Shown: one piece after another, positions 37,225 through 45,427 of the stretch
Layout of the letters: each line of letters opens with the position of its first letter
How positions within the stretch are numbered: the first letter of the stretch is position 1
Source: Niabella pedocola
GTDB lineage: Bacteria > Bacteroidota > Bacteroidia > Chitinophagales > Chitinophagaceae
Reading direction: 5' to 3'
DNA length: 64,000 nucleotides
Assembly: GCF_021044425.1 (NCBI RefSeq)
Contig: NZ_JAJNEC010000003.1
Coordinates: forward strand, 592,117-656,116
Made by a program: the position numbers and the translations under genes
The notes under the pieces: generated by a model
What the model saw: the letters and a program-made list of their open reading frames with translations, nothing else
The model's database searches: none
What the model was told of the DNA's origin: nothing

Positions 37225-38397
37225 TTACATGTTTACCGCCGGTTCATATTTCTTTACATCTTCTTTTGTCCAGGTACGGTGCATGATGATTTTATGTTTT
37301 TGTTTCCAGTAATCCCAGTCGATCCGTAACGGAAGCCCCTCAATATCGGGCAGGATAAAGCGGCCGTTTTTCCATTGCGGATACACCATAAAATATTGCT
37401 CCAGGCCATGCATAATGGCATACAAATATTCCACCGGCCATTCCTCCGGTGCCGTTGTCATCAAGCAAGCCGTATAAAGAGAGTGCCCGCCCGATGAAAA
37501 ATCGATCTGCTGCGTTGCGGCCAGGTCTCTTACCTCCTGCCATTCCCTGATGCCGCCCAATTGTGTGGGCACCGGCTGTAAATGCGCTACGCCGGCATTA
37601 ACCAGTGCGGGAAATGTTTTTGCCGTTCGCTCCGATTCTCCGTAAGCTATTTTTACCGGGGATCTTTTGCAAAGCTTTTCAATTTCGGCATAAGCCGCCG
37701 AATGAACAGGCTCCTCCAGCCAGGCAATATCCAGGTGCGCTACCTTATTAATAAAATCCAGCGCCTGTTCCAATGTCCATATCTGGTTGGCGTCTACCGC
37801 AAGCCGGGTATGGTTCCCGATCAGTTGCCGTACAAATTTGACCCGCTCGATATCTTCGGCCATCCGGGTACCAAAATCCCTGCCCACCTTTATTTTGACA
37901 CAGTCTGCACCGGCATCCAGGAATCGGCCGATTTCTGTTTCCAGCTCCTTCAAACTATAGTTGGTACCGCCGCCACTTCCGTACATGCGGGTCCAGTTCC
38001 GCGTGGCATTCAGGTAGCAGTGCATCGGTTGGCCGCTTCGCCGGGCCGCCAGATCATGCAGGGCCATATCCAGCTGCCCCAGCAATGCCGCCGCCTGCCC
38101 CCGGAATCCTTCATTGCGGATAGACCAGTACAACAGGGTATAGAGTTGTTTATAGGGAAGGTTGCCGGAATGAAAAAGTATCGGGAAAAAACATTTTTCC
38201 AGGATGTTTATATAGGTATTGAATACCGGTGCTTCGCCTGTATTTCCACCCTCATCCTCGATGGTGAGGATGGAAAGTCCGAATGCGTGGAAGGGCCCCA
38301 TGGTAGCATCCTGAAATGGGGTAACAGTGGTTACCGGCTCCAATACCCTGATTTGAGCGCGGATGATCCGGAACACTTCGTTATCGATCTGGTACAT
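37225..38397 (-). CDS. Enolase-superfamily sugar acid dehydratase-like protein
   Basis: A 390-residue cytoplasmic protein of the mandelate racemase/muconate lactonizing group. K168-I-K170 stands at the end of the second barrel strand; metal ligands follow in L-A-V-D-A-N-Q, W-L-E-E-P and Y-G-E-S-E; a His (305) in S-G-G-H-S-L could be the acid on the other face. The place where L-fuconate dehydratases have Q-x-D-x-x-R-x-G-G reads Q-P-V-P-T-Q-L-G-G, so specificity may differ from the L-fuconate dehydratase at 53180-54406. It sits 9 bases downstream of an aldo/keto reductase gene, suggesting a pathway of sugar, to lactone or acid, to keto-deoxy acid. Confidence 0.8.
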   Translation of the reverse strand: MYQIDNEVFRIIRAQIRVLEPVTTVTPFQDATMGPFHAFGLSILTIEDEGGNTGEAPVFNTYINILEKCFFPILFHSGNLPYKQLYTLLYWSIRNEGFRGQAAALLGQLDMALHDLAARRSGQPMHCYLNATRNWTRMYGSGGGTNYSLKELETEIGRFLDAGADCVKIKVGRDFGTRMAEDIERVKFVRQLIGNHTRLAVDANQIWTLEQALDFINKVAHLDIAWLEEPVHSAAYAEIEKLCKRSPVKIAYGESERTAKTFPALVNAGVAHLQPVPTQLGGIREWQEVRDLAATQQIDFSSGGHSLYTACLMTTAPEEWPVEYLYAIMHGLEQYFMVYPQWKNGRFILPDIEGLPLRIDWDYWKQKHKIIMHRTWTKEDVKKYEPAVNM

Positions 38398-38406
38398 TGT
38401 AATGAC

Positions 38407-39318
38407 TTAATGCTGTTCTTTTATATATCCAATGATCTCATTGTATATGGCGTTTTCAAGCGGTCCGTCTAAAATTGCCTCCAGGCTTTCGCTGAGCTCC
38501 TGCCAATTTGCCGGGCCTATAACCATACGGAACGGCCAGGGGATATTCTGCAAAAAGCGAAGCGCCAGCGATGGCAGGGACAGCTGCTTTTCGATGGCCA
38601 GTTTATTGACTCCTGAGGCGGTGTCCAGGCATTTTTGCTGCAGCCATTGCGGCCTGTTGCGGGTAAACGATTCAAAGCGGCCACCCAATAATCCCATATG
38701 CAGCGGACTGGCCGCCCAATAGGCAATATTACGGCGGCTGCACCCGGGCAGCGATGTATCCAATGCATCTATGCAACAGGCATTAAGCCGGTTGTATTCC
38801 ATTACCACGTCAAAAATACCGGCATCCAGGTATGGAAGAAAAGAAGCCGGGTAGTTTCCACCCAACCCGATCTGTGATGTACAGCCTTCCTGTTTCAGCG
38901 CCATCATCTTTAAAACGGCCGGTTCTATTTCCTTATCCGGAATGGCGGCGGGTTCATGCAGGAACAATACGTCAACCTTTGATAAACCCAGCATACGCAG
39001 GCTATGATCAACACTCCTGGCCATACCATCCGGTGTATAATTATAAATACCATTATCGGAAGCATAGCTTTTCAGGCGCCCGGTTTTCGTGCTCACCATC
39101 GGGCTTGCTCCTTTCCACTGCCGTAACGCCCGGCCAACAAATGCCTCCCCATCCCCGTATGCCGGAGCAGTATCGATTGCCGGAATACCCCTTTCCAGTG
39201 CATAGAGGATACTATTAACCGATGCCTCCGGATCAACGGGTCCCCAAACACCTCCCAGGCCGGCTGTTCCCAGTACATAGCGCTGCAAGCTTGTGGTATC
39301 ACGGATCCGGTCATTCAT
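38407..39318 (-). CDS. Aldo/keto reductase, possible aldose 1-dehydrogenase
   Basis: A 303-residue NAD(P)-dependent barrel with the full catalytic tetrad: D49 (I-D-T-A-P), Y54 (A-Y-G), K78 (S-T-K-T-G) and H121 (L-H-E-P). The opening L-G-T-A-G-L-G-G-V-W-G resembles L-fucose/D-threo-aldose 1-dehydrogenases of the AKR family. In the cluster it would oxidise the sugar to a lactone, with the enolase-superfamily dehydratase acting later. A lactonase gene is not seen nearby. First gene of the operon; a GntR gene is divergent. Whether the substrate is L-fucose, L-rhamnose or another sugar is open. Confidence 0.82.
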   Translation of the reverse strand: MNDRIRDTTSLQRYVLGTAGLGGVWGPVDPEASVNSILYALERGIPAIDTAPAYGDGEAFVGRALRQWKGASPMVSTKTGRLKSYASDNGIYNYTPDGMARSVDHSLRMLGLSKVDVLFLHEPAAIPDKEIEPAVLKMMALKQEGCTSQIGLGGNYPASFLPYLDAGIFDVVMEYNRLNACCIDALDTSLPGCSRRNIAYWAASPLHMGLLGGRFESFTRNRPQWLQQKCLDTASGVNKLAIEKQLSLPSLALRFLQNIPWPFRMVIGPANWQELSESLEAILDGPLENAIYNEIIGYIKEQH

Positions 39319-39412
39319 ATGCCATCGTTTTATTTATCGGTGTAAAGCTATTTCATTTTGCAGGATCGCTCCATCACTATATTGCCTATTTCTTATGTTA
39401 TTTTGCTTTTCG

Positions 39413-39443
39413 TTTGATGGTGATTTTTAGCCGTATACTTTTG
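39413..39443 (+). promoter_or_regulatory. Promoter of the GntR gene
   Basis: TTTG at 39413-39416 and TACTTTTG at 39436-39443 with exactly 19 bases between them, a textbook Bacteroidota housekeeping promoter. Transcription would start about 45 bases upstream of the ATG at 39497. This is the best complete promoter I see in the window. Confidence 0.7.
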
Positions 39444-39496
39444 TACCCTGCATGAACCGTTGCGGTTGATGCATTTGTTTGACTCCATTTTTTAAA

Positions 39497-40234
39497 ATGA
39501 ATCAGCTGCTGTATAAACCGCTTGACCATAACAGCATTGTTCCGCTTCACCAACAGGCAGAAGAATGGCTGCGTCAACTGATCCGCGGAGAAGCGTATCA
39601 GAAAGGGCTGCCCATTCCACCCGAAGTACAGCTGGCACAGCAGCTCCGTATCTCGCGCAGTACGTTGCGGCAGGCCATCAGCAAGCTGGTGTTTGAGGGT
39701 GTGCTGGTGCGAAAAAAAAGAAGGGGTACCTGTGTGTCTGGCAGCAAGCCGGTACCTGCCTCCGCACCGCAGGTTGCCATGCAGGCAGCGGAACCCGATT
39801 CCGGCCACCGTCCTTTCGAGCTGCACGTGTCTTATGCTACCGTATCCAAGGAGGCCCTACTCTTTTTTGGGATTGATGCTCCTATAAAAGTGGTCCGGCG
39901 GGAGCGGCTGAACGGCACCATGGAAGCACCCCTTGAATATACCATTACCGAATTCAATCCGGCGCTGCCGGTTTCTGCTTCGGAGAACTTCAACCTGCCG
40001 CTTTCGGAGATCCTTGAAAAAGGCTGCGGACTGGGTATTGAAAAAATACAGGAAACGCTGCATGCAGTGGTGGCCGATCTTTTTCTTGCCGCCAAACTGG
40101 AAACAATACCCGGTTCACCGCTCCTGATGCGCAAACGTTATATTTATGTAACGGATGCATTCCCGGCTGTATTAATAACGGTGTATAATAAAGCAGATGC
40201 CCTTACATATACCATTGAACACCGGTATCCGTAA
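39497..40234 (+). CDS. GntR-family regulator of the HutC/UTRA type
   Basis: 245 residues from the ATG at 39497; a TTG six codons earlier is possible but less likely. The N-terminal winged helix contains P-L-H-Q-Q-A-E-E-W-L-R, S-R-S-T-L-R-Q-A-I-S-K-L and L-V-R-K-K-R-R-G-T, the standard GntR DNA-binding domain (about 10-75). The C-terminal 150 residues have the UTRA layout, a chorismate-lyase-like pocket that binds small effectors, ending with R-K-R-Y-I-Y and T-Y-T-I-E-H-R-Y. Divergent from the reductase/dehydratase/symporter operon, it is likely its repressor, released by a pathway intermediate. Confidence 0.88.
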   Translation: MNQLLYKPLDHNSIVPLHQQAEEWLRQLIRGEAYQKGLPIPPEVQLAQQLRISRSTLRQAISKLVFEGVLVRKKRRGTCVSGSKPVPASAPQVAMQAAEPDSGHRPFELHVSYATVSKEALLFFGIDAPIKVVRRERLNGTMEAPLEYTITEFNPALPVSASENFNLPLSEILEKGCGLGIEKIQETLHAVVADLFLAAKLETIPGSPLLMRKRYIYVTDAFPAVLITVYNKADALTYTIEHRYP

Positions 40235-40282
40235 ACCGGTTCCGCCGTCGATCACCCATAATGTAGCTCTGCCTTACAAACG

Positions 40283-41854
40283 CTACCGTGCATTCATACC
40301 AGGAGCAGCACCCTGCTGCTCTTTTAACAGGATGGCTGCAGCTTCCTTATCGGCATAGGTTGTAATCAGTTTGTCTAACTGCTGCCGGAGCTGCTGCCGT
40401 ATAGCTGCATAAGACGGGTCGTCGATCCGGTTATGCATCTCTTTGGGATCTTTTTCAAGATCATACAGTTCCCATTTATCGGCGATCTGGTAAAAACGGA
40501 TGAGCTTGTATCGTTGGGTACGCACCCCAAAATGCGGGATCACCGAATGCTCCCCGGCCTCATAATAATGGTAGTAAACCGCATCTCTCGGATGATGTTC
40601 TGTATTCTTAAACAACGGTAACATCGATTTTCCCTGTACTTCTTTTGGCACCGGCAACCCTGCCAGGTTCAGCGCCGTTGGAGCAATGTCTATATTCATC
40701 ACCATATCCTTATACACCGTGCCGGGCTTTATAACCCCGGGAAAACGCGCCAGCATTGGTGTCTTCATCGATTCTTCATACATAAACCGCTTATCAAACC
40801 AGCCATGTTCTCCCATATAAAACCCCTGGTCCGACAAATAGATCACCAGTGTATTTTGGGCCTCACCTGTTTTATCCAAATAATCCAGCAGCGCGCCAAT
40901 ATTACGGTCGAGGGAAGCCGCCGTGCTTAAATAATCGCGCATATACCGTTGAAATTTCCACTCTGTAAGTGCCTTTCCTGATAAATTTTTTGATATAAAT
41001 TCTTTTTCGATTTTTTTATAGTAGGCACTGTATGTCATTTTTTGCTCATCATTCATCCGGTTATAATTCTCCGCCCCCATTATGTCGCTGGTCTGCATTA
41101 CTTTTAAATCGTAACCCAGGCGCAATGTTTTTTCAATGTTCATATCCTGATGCGCTGCGGCATAACGGTTCTCGTAGTTGTCATAAAAATTATCCGGCAG
41201 CGGAAAGGTTGTTTTATCAAACCGGCCCAGGTCCTGCAGATCCGGCATCCACACACGATGGGTGGCTTTATGTCCTACCACGAGGCAAAACGGTTTTGAG
41301 GCATCCCTGGAAGCCAGCCATTTCTCGGCCAGTTCGGTGGTAATATTTGTAACATATCCCGTACGCCGTACCGTTTTGCCCGTCATGGTAATAAAATCCG
41401 GATTATAATAATGCCCCTGGCCCGGAAGGATCTCCCAGTAATCAAATCCCTGGGGTTTGGTGTCCAGGTGCATTTTGCCGATCCATGCCGTTTGATAACC
41501 CGCCTTCTGCAAACGTTTCACAAACAGATCCTGGCTGGCGTCAAACCTGCTCATGTTATCTTTAAAGCCATTGATATGACTGTACTTTCCGGTTAAAATA
41601 CAGGCACGGCTGGGACCGCAAATGGAATTAGTAACAAAGGCGTTACTAAAAACCGCACCCTCTGTTGCCAGCCGGTCAATACCCGGTGTTGCCATCATCT
41701 TGCTTCCATAGGCGCCAATGGCCTGGTATGCATGGTCGTCGGAAACAATGATGAGGATATTGGGCTGCCGCGGCTTCCGGCTCTTTTGCGCAAAACCAGC
41801 ACCCGTCACCAACAGCATGCCGCTGATTAGAAATAGCTTCTTAAAACGAATCAT
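40283..41854 (-). CDS. Secreted type I sulfatase (S1 family), first of two
   Basis: A 523-residue protein with signal peptide (ending A-G-F-A-Q). The formylglycine motif C79-G-P-S-R followed by L-T-G is present, with metal ligands in I-V-S-D-D-H (about 37-42) and in the later L-S-D-Q-G-F-Y-M-G-E-H-G-W. Large size and the N-I-L-I-I-V-S-D-D start place it in the S1 group with choline- and glycan-sulfatases. It needs conversion of Cys79 to formylglycine by an anaerobic-type or oxygen-dependent enzyme not seen here. It should remove sulfate from a sugar, in a locus with fucosidase genes. Last gene of the SusC operon. Confidence 0.92.
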   Translation of the reverse strand: MIRFKKLFLISGMLLVTGAGFAQKSRKPRQPNILIIVSDDHAYQAIGAYGSKMMATPGIDRLATEGAVFSNAFVTNSICGPSRACILTGKYSHINGFKDNMSRFDASQDLFVKRLQKAGYQTAWIGKMHLDTKPQGFDYWEILPGQGHYYNPDFITMTGKTVRRTGYVTNITTELAEKWLASRDASKPFCLVVGHKATHRVWMPDLQDLGRFDKTTFPLPDNFYDNYENRYAAAHQDMNIEKTLRLGYDLKVMQTSDIMGAENYNRMNDEQKMTYSAYYKKIEKEFISKNLSGKALTEWKFQRYMRDYLSTAASLDRNIGALLDYLDKTGEAQNTLVIYLSDQGFYMGEHGWFDKRFMYEESMKTPMLARFPGVIKPGTVYKDMVMNIDIAPTALNLAGLPVPKEVQGKSMLPLFKNTEHHPRDAVYYHYYEAGEHSVIPHFGVRTQRYKLIRFYQIADKWELYDLEKDPKEMHNRIDDPSYAAIRQQLRQQLDKLITTYADKEAAAILLKEQQGAAPGMNAR

Positions 41855-41910
41855 CTTATATTATTTGGATTATATACGGTTATCAGATAATTACCCGGGG
41901 TTATGCCCTT

Positions 41911-43386
41911 TCATTCCTTCCCTGTTGGTATTTTTCCGGGTTCCCGGCACTCTGCACAGGGTGTTTTGGTAAGATCATCTCCCAATGTTCTGCGGTACCG
42001 GCCGGCAACTTCCATGAGCACTGCAACCATTTCGGGATGCGCTTTTTGTACGTCCTGTGTTTCACCCGGATCATGGGCCAGATCATACAACGCCTGGGGC
42101 ACCGCTACATCTGCATAACCGCCGGGGAAACCATTCTTCCCGGGCATATAGGTTTTATACGTCTGCCCCCGGTGCGGCAACACCAGTTTCCAGCTTCCTT
42201 TGCGCACCGCTTCCAGGTTGTTACGTCCGTAGTAGTACGCCAATTCATCCCTTGGGTTGGCACCCTCCTTCATAAACAGCAGTGAAGAAATATCTATTCC
42301 ATCGATCTTTTGCCGAGGTAATGGTGCTCCGGCCAAACCGGCCAGTGTTGGCAGCAGGTCGATCGTGGCGGAAAGATTATTACACACCGTTCCGGCCGGT
42401 ACCATTGCCGGCCAGCGAACAATACAGGGTTCCCGCTGCCCCCCTTCCCAACTGGACCCTTTTCCCTCACGCAGTCCGCCGGTATTACCGGCATGATCTC
42501 CAAACGTGAGCCAGGGACCGTTATCACTGGTAAAAACAACGAGGGTATTCCGGTCGATTCCCTGTTCTTTCAGCGTGCGCATAATTTCACTCACCGACCA
42601 GTCTACCTCCATCATTACATCTCCAAACAGTCCGGCGCCGCTCTTTCCTAAAAAACGGGGTGACGCAGCAATGGGTACATGTACCATGGAATGCGCAAGG
42701 TATAAGAAGAACGGATTTTTTTTATTCCGTTTAATGAAGTCGCAGGCACGTTCCGTATAGGTCGCAGTAAGCGTGCCCTGGTCTTCCAGTGTTTTAATAA
42801 AGCGTACCGGCCGGTCGCCCTCCAGCAAGGGTAAAGGCGGGTATTTGAATTTGCGGTCTGTAGTGTCTGTAACCGGTTTACCATCATAACCCACCGGCCA
42901 CATATCATTAGAATAAGGCAGGCCCAGGTACTCGTCGAAGCCGTAATGCATCGGCAAAAACGGCGCTTTTGCACCGAGGTGCCATTTGCCGATCATGCCC
43001 GTTCGGTATCCTGCTTTCTTTAACGTGGATGCAATGGTTTCTTCAGCAGGATTTAAGGCCAATGTAGCCCAGGGCATCAGGGCACCATGCATACCGATCC
43101 TGTTGGGATAACAACCGGTGAGCAAACCGGCCCGTGAAGCACTGCATACGGCCTGCGCCGCATAAAAATTTGTAAACCGCATTCCTTCTGCAGCCAGTTT
43201 GTTAATTGCCGGGGTTTTGTACGGAGCACCCGCGTAACATTCCGGGTCGCCATAGCCCATATCATCCATAAAGATCACGACCATATTGGGCCTGGGCGCT
43301 TTCTGCAGCCCGGACTGTGCATCCACACGATTTACAATACCGGTAAACAGCAGGACGATAAAACAACAGTAGTTATATACTTTCAT
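41911..43386 (-). CDS. Secreted type I sulfatase (S1 family), arylsulfatase A-like
   Basis: A 491-residue protein with signal peptide (ending R-V-D-A-Q). The formylglycine motif is C81-S-A-S-R with downstream L-L-T-G-C-Y; metal ligands lie in I-F-M-D-D-M-G-Y-G-D (about 37-46) and F-T-S-D-N-G-P-W. The pattern M-G-Y-G-D-P-E-C-Y is close to arylsulfatase A and N-acetylgalactosamine-sulfatase-like members. It acts in the periplasm or outside. Its subfamily differs clearly from that of the neighbouring sulfatase, so the two probably take off sulfates at different positions of one glycan. Confidence 0.92.
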   Translation of the reverse strand: MKVYNYCCFIVLLFTGIVNRVDAQSGLQKAPRPNMVVIFMDDMGYGDPECYAGAPYKTPAINKLAAEGMRFTNFYAAQAVCSASRAGLLTGCYPNRIGMHGALMPWATLALNPAEETIASTLKKAGYRTGMIGKWHLGAKAPFLPMHYGFDEYLGLPYSNDMWPVGYDGKPVTDTTDRKFKYPPLPLLEGDRPVRFIKTLEDQGTLTATYTERACDFIKRNKKNPFFLYLAHSMVHVPIAASPRFLGKSGAGLFGDVMMEVDWSVSEIMRTLKEQGIDRNTLVVFTSDNGPWLTFGDHAGNTGGLREGKGSSWEGGQREPCIVRWPAMVPAGTVCNNLSATIDLLPTLAGLAGAPLPRQKIDGIDISSLLFMKEGANPRDELAYYYGRNNLEAVRKGSWKLVLPHRGQTYKTYMPGKNGFPGGYADVAVPQALYDLAHDPGETQDVQKAHPEMVAVLMEVAGRYRRTLGDDLTKTPCAECREPGKIPTGKE

Positions 43387-43442
43387 ATGTATCTTTTAAT
43401 ACCTGAACAACGGGATCAAATTTAGAGAAAGAAAACGAGTTC

Positions 43443-45374
43443 TTACCAGCCATCTGTTTGTTTCAGAGCCGGATTGGTCACCATTTCCTGGGTGGGCACC
43501 GGTTCCAGATAAAATTTGTCGTTCCATCCGGCCGTGGCGGCAAACAGGGACTTTACATTCCGGTAGGTAGTGCCCGTACTTGCGTCGAAGGTAACGCCGC
43601 TCGGATAATCGGCTACGCGCATCCGTGCACCCAGCACTACTTTGTTCATGTAGGCACCTTTTGCCCAGCGCTTAATATCGTTAAAACGGAATCCGTCGCC
43701 CATCAGTTCTACCCTGCGTTCCCTGCGTATTTCCCATAAAACGGCATCCACATCGGGGTCGCGCTTTGTATCGAAGGTTCCGTTGATCTGTGCCACATTC
43801 ATGTTGGGGAGTCCTGCTCTCGGGCGCAGCTTATTGATAGTGGCATCGGCCACTCCCTGGGTAAACTGACCCAGCTCAAACATGGCTTCTGCATAGTTCA
43901 GCCAAACTTCCTCGATCCGGAAAAGCGGGCAATCGTTACTGCTGCCATTGGAGGCATCCAGGGACAACCGGTTGTATAACTTCCAATCCTTATACCCTAG
44001 TATATTTCCGGCCTGCCCGGAAATACCGTTGGCTCCGTTATCGTAGATCAGGTTATTCAGGCTTTTTATATAACCGGCAAAATGCGGGATCTGCGGGATC
44101 ACATTGCCGGGTGCAGGCGCCCAGGAAACCAGCGGCAGCGTTTTGGCCTTGCTGACGGTACCTGCCGCCAGTCCGTTCATTAACCGAATAAACTCGTTAT
44201 AATTTGAAGAAGGCGTTTTAACCGTATCAAAGGTAACCCAGGGCTGGGCCCAGCCGTAGGCGGGGTTTGCTGTCATGGTAACGCGGTAAGGAGGACAAAC
44301 CGTAAAATACAACCGGCGATCCCTGTTGCGGAAGGCACTGTATACAGAATCTCCATGATAGCCGGTACTTGTTGAAACCGGGAAACCATCCGAACACAGA
44401 TAACTTTCCACCATATCATTCGTTGGGCAGGCAATGCTTCCGGAATTGCCCGTGGTGATAAAACGTGCGGTATGATGGGTTGTAGCGGTGGACGTATTGA
44501 TGAGCATCCCCGACACATATTGTTTAAACAGGATAATACCCGGCTTTTTCATCAGGTCTTCATTGTTGTATACATCATCATAGGAAGGCAGGACGCTGGT
44601 AAAATCATTCATTAGTTTTTGAGAATAGGTAGTACAGGCCTGTAAATAGGTACCCGCACCGGCCAGGTTATGATATTTTCTCCATGTGCCCTCAAACAAG
44701 CCGAAGCGCGACAGCAATGCACGTATGCAATGTACATTAATGGTGTTGGGCCCGTCCTCATCTGCCTTTATATGTGCCTCGGCCCATACCAGGTCATTCA
44801 GGATGTGCTGCGCCACAGAATCCCTTGAGCTGCGGGACGCATAGAGTACCGTGCTGTCATTAATGTTAATCGCATGTTCCAGCCAGGGCACATCCCCAAA
44901 TGCCGCCAGGAGGTCATAATACCGGAGCGCTCTGAAAAAATATCCTACGCTCCGCCAGTGATCTTTATCCGGTTGTGCCATGGATGATTGATCGATATGA
45001 TCCAGCATCACGTTTACGCTTCGCAGATAAGCAAAATTCCATCCGGCTATCTGCAGGGCACCGGTGGCGCCACCCGCCTGTACGGGTATGGCTTTGGTAC
45101 CGGTAATGTACAACGAGTTTGTACCTGCCGATACCTGGTAATTGTCGGAGTTTAATTCCTGCGAAGTAAAATAAGGTGGCAATGCAGAACCGGTTCCTCC
45201 ATACCCCGAAAAATAATCATACAGGCTCCAGGTATAGGTTTGAAAATTTGCATACGAAATAAAAGCCGTGGCGTCCGTAACGGAATCAACCGGGCGCCTG
45301 TTTAAAAAATCCTTACTGCAGGAACCGGCGAGGATCGCAAGCACCGGCAGCAGGTATAGTATAGATCGTTTCAT
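43443..45374 (-). CDS. susD: SusD-like outer-membrane glycan-binding lipoprotein (locus 2)
   Basis: A 643-residue lipoprotein (A-G-S-C with Cys19, followed by S-K-D-F-L-N-R-R-P, a common SusD start). The helical first half has the Y-F-F-R-A-L-R-Y-Y-D-L-L segment, and the end has R-R-E-R-R-V-E-L-M-G-D-G-F-R-F-N-D-I-K-R-W with the final Y-L-E-P-V-P-T-Q-E block. It pairs with the SusC gene 53 bases upstream. Binding specificity is unknown; neighbours suggest sulfated, fucose-containing oligosaccharides. Confidence 0.95.
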   Translation of the reverse strand: MKRSILYLLPVLAILAGSCSKDFLNRRPVDSVTDATAFISYANFQTYTWSLYDYFSGYGGTGSALPPYFTSQELNSDNYQVSAGTNSLYITGTKAIPVQAGGATGALQIAGWNFAYLRSVNVMLDHIDQSSMAQPDKDHWRSVGYFFRALRYYDLLAAFGDVPWLEHAININDSTVLYASRSSRDSVAQHILNDLVWAEAHIKADEDGPNTINVHCIRALLSRFGLFEGTWRKYHNLAGAGTYLQACTTYSQKLMNDFTSVLPSYDDVYNNEDLMKKPGIILFKQYVSGMLINTSTATTHHTARFITTGNSGSIACPTNDMVESYLCSDGFPVSTSTGYHGDSVYSAFRNRDRRLYFTVCPPYRVTMTANPAYGWAQPWVTFDTVKTPSSNYNEFIRLMNGLAAGTVSKAKTLPLVSWAPAPGNVIPQIPHFAGYIKSLNNLIYDNGANGISGQAGNILGYKDWKLYNRLSLDASNGSSNDCPLFRIEEVWLNYAEAMFELGQFTQGVADATINKLRPRAGLPNMNVAQINGTFDTKRDPDVDAVLWEIRRERRVELMGDGFRFNDIKRWAKGAYMNKVVLGARMRVADYPSGVTFDASTGTTYRNVKSLFAATAGWNDKFYLEPVPTQEMVTNPALKQTDGW

Positions 45375-45427
45375 TTGTATTTTTTTTAAAACTGTTAACG
45401 TATTGTGATGAGGCTTATCGGCTATGG

